Source of the DNA: UBA5336 sp964625835
GTDB taxonomy: Bacteria > Pseudomonadota > Alphaproteobacteria > Caulobacterales > Hyphomonadaceae
Assembly (NCBI GenBank): GCA_964625835.1
Contig: CAZVES010000054.1
Span: 1 to 16,528, forward strand
DNA length: 16,528 nucleotides
Direction of reading: 5' to 3'
Of this stretch, positions 15,284-16,528 are shown piece by piece (position 1 is the stretch's first letter; every line of letters begins with the position of its first letter). The notes below the pieces were generated by a model. It saw nothing but the letters and a program-made list of their open reading frames with translations. It was not told where the DNA came from and did no database searches. A program made the position numbers and the translations under genes.

Positions 15284-15298
15284 CATTGACAGTCAATG
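15284..15298. promoter_or_regulatory. Perfect palindrome O2 over the efflux promoter -35
   Basis: CATTGACAGTCAATG has perfect 7-bp arms around a central A (15291). It contains the -35 hexamer TTGACA, so a bound protein should block RNA polymerase. Such short dyads are common operators of TetR- and MarR-type repressors of efflux genes. The regulator itself is not in the window. Confidence 0.65.
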
Positions 15299-15314
15299 TT
15301 GATGGGCGTAATTC
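15286..15314 (+). promoter_or_regulatory. Sigma70-type promoter for the efflux gene
   Basis: A perfect -35 TTGACA (15286-15291) is followed after 17 bp by TAATTC (15309-15314) as a moderate -10. Transcription would begin near 15321, giving a very short leader before the gene. The surrounding DNA (15257-15300) is notably AT-rich for this window. Confidence 0.6.
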
Positions 15315-15322
15315 AAACCCGC

Positions 15323-15327
15323 GAAGG
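15323..15327 (+). promoter_or_regulatory. Ribosome-binding site for the efflux lipoprotein
   Basis: GAAGG lies 5 nt before the ATG at 15333. The alternative ATG at 15345 has only AGGA 11 nt upstream. This tips the start choice towards 15333, but not decisively. Confidence 0.5.
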
Positions 15328-15332
15328 CCAGG

Positions 15333-16528
15333 ATGGATTTCTATATGAAACACGAGTCAATTCTTGTCGGCTCACTGATGCTGTCGGGTTGCGCCTCGCT
15401 CGAGGCATACTCCTTCGGCAAGATCGACCCCTTGCCGGTGCCCCCCGATGCCCCAGCGACATGGGCCGCGGCGGGCGTGGCCGGCCAGGCCGCCGAGGGC
15501 GACTGGCTGTCCGGCTTCAATGACCCGGTGATGGGCGAATTGGTGGATGAGGCCCTGCTCAACAACTATTCGCTGGAAGCCCAGCTGGCGACGGTACAGG
15601 CGGCCTCTGCCGACCTGCGCGCCCAGCGCGGCAGCCTGCTGCCTTTCATATCCGGCTCGGTCTCCACCGATGCTCGGCGCAGTGTATTTGAAGGCCCGGA
15701 CGGCGATGCCGTTTCGAACGAGAGCTCCCGTTTTGGTCTCGGCATAAATGCCAGTTGGGAGGCAGACCTTTGGGGTCGCCTTGCAGCCGGCGTCGATCTG
15801 TCGGAAGCCGACCTGCTGCTGGCGCGCACGGACCTGGCCAGCGCGCGCCTGTCCATCGCCAGCCAGACTGCAATTGCCTGGATCAACCTGAACGCCGCCG
15901 TCGCCCAGCGCGATGTGGCCTTGGCCACGCTCGAGGCGCGCCAGCGCACCGCGAACCTGACCGAGCGGCGCTTTGCCCGCGGGCTTTCCTCCGCGCTCGA
16001 TGTGCGCCTGGCACGCAGCGCCCTGGCCGGCGCCGAAGCCTCCATCGCCCAGCGCCGTCAGGCGCTTGAGGAAGCGGCCCGGCGACTTGAGGTGCTGCTT
16101 GGCCGCTACCCGTCGGCCGAGATTGAGGCCCCGGCCACCCTGCCCGGCCTGTCGCCGATCGAGCCGGTGTCGAGCCCGGCCCTCCTTCTCGCCCGGCGCC
16201 CGGACATTGCGGCTGCGGAGACGCGGGTGGTGCAATCGGGTCTGCGCGCGGAACAGGCGCGGCTCGCCCTCCTGCCCAGCCTGAACATCACGGCGGGCCT
16301 TGGCACCGATTCAGATGACCTCTCCAAGACATTCGATCCCAGTTTCATCGCCGCCAATGCCCTCGCGAACCTGACCCAGCCGCTCTATGCGGGCGGGCAG
16401 TTGACGGCGCGGGCCGACGCCTTCCTTGAGCGGATCGAGGTGGCCCTGGCCAATTACGCCTCGGTGACGCTGACGGCCTGGCGGGAGGTGGAGGACGCAC
16501 TGGCCGCTGACCGGTATCTCTCCATCCA
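15333..16528 (+). CDS. NodT/TolC-type outer-membrane efflux lipoprotein, 3' partial
   Basis: The frame is open from 15333 to the window end (398 full codons), after an in-frame stop at 15309. The N-terminus is a lipoprotein signal ending in the lipobox LSGC (Cys20; Cys16 if the start is ATG 15345). NodT-family marks follow in order: DWLSGFNDPVMGELVDEAL, SWEADLWGRL, LLARRPDIAAAETRV with ALLPSLNITAGLG, then LTQPLYAGGQ and AWREVEDAL. These proteins form the trimeric outer-membrane duct of RND-type tripartite pumps. By analogy, membrane-fusion and RND pump genes may follow to the right, outside the window. It is divergent from the kinase and has its own promoter with tandem operators. Confidence 0.92.
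   Translation, partial: MDFYMKHESILVGSLMLSGCASLEAYSFGKIDPLPVPPDAPATWAAAGVAGQAAEGDWLSGFNDPVMGELVDEALLNNYSLEAQLATVQAASADLRAQRGSLLPFISGSVSTDARRSVFEGPDGDAVSNESSRFGLGINASWEADLWGRLAAGVDLSEADLLLARTDLASARLSIASQTAIAWINLNAAVAQRDVALATLEARQRTANLTERRFARGLSSALDVRLARSALAGAEASIAQRRQALEEAARRLEVLLGRYPSAEIEAPATLPGLSPIEPVSSPALLLARRPDIAAAETRVVQSGLRAEQARLALLPSLNITAGLGTDSDDLSKTFDPSFIAANALANLTQPLYAGGQLTARADAFLERIEVALANYASVTLTAWREVEDALAADRYLSI

Noticed and set aside
15372..16235. A 287-codon open frame on the - strand opposite the efflux gene
   Set aside because: The + strand frame has a lipobox and clear NodT motifs; the opposite frame is Gly/Arg/Gln-rich and featureless.

Overview
This 16.5 kb, GC-rich window is most likely chromosomal DNA of an alphaproteobacterium. 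A prosthecate-type lineage (Caulobacterales/Maricaulales/Hyphomonadaceae-like) is my best guess, judging from protein style, the order of the division/cell-wall genes and GANTC sites upstream of mraZ; no marker gene proves it. I see no tRNA, rRNA, CRISPR array, IS element or prophage gene.

Layout. (1) Bases 1-482, + strand: the 3' part of a Uma2-family (PD-(D/E)XK nuclease fold) gene that converges on murG and overlaps it by 11 bp. (2) Bases 472-11683, - strand: an uninterrupted division and cell wall (dcw) operon in the order mraZ-rsmH-ftsL-ftsI-murE-murF-mraY-murD-ftsW-murG. Every junction is an overlap or a gap of 10 bp or less. Three starts (mraZ, ftsI, murE) are GTG. The operon makes the transcriptional regulator MraZ, the 16S rRNA methyltransferase RsmH, divisome parts FtsL/FtsI/FtsW, and the peptidoglycan precursor enzymes from UDP-MurNAc-dipeptide to lipid II (MurD, MurE, MurF, MraY, MurG). 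The genes that usually follow (murC, murB, ddl, ftsQ, ftsA, ftsZ) are not next to murG here. (3) Bases 11684-11924: a regulatory intergenic region with four ATGGG repeats at exact 10-bp spacing (probable MraZ operator), a nested 36-bp dyad with DnaA-box-like arms, and two GANTC sites. (4) Bases 11925-15102, - strand: a PhoR-like membrane histidine kinase followed by a secreted S10 serine carboxypeptidase, probably co-transcribed. (5) Bases 15103-15332: a divergent intergenic region with a good sigma70-type promoter under two tandem palindromes. (6) Bases 15333 to the window end, + strand: a partial NodT/TolC-type outer-membrane efflux lipoprotein.

Assembly note: the 100 Ns at 14572-14671 lie inside the histidine kinase and are flanked by two identical 55-bp sequences. 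Merging these copies restores one open frame and a normal kinase, so the gap looks like a scaffolding artefact and not missing DNA.

Most of the window is well-known core biology. The parts most worth a second look are the regulatory DNA (four-repeat mra box, tandem efflux operators, the mraZ-upstream dyad), the Uma2 gene next to murG, the kinase-peptidase pairing, and the false gap. I found no convincing new multi-gene system.
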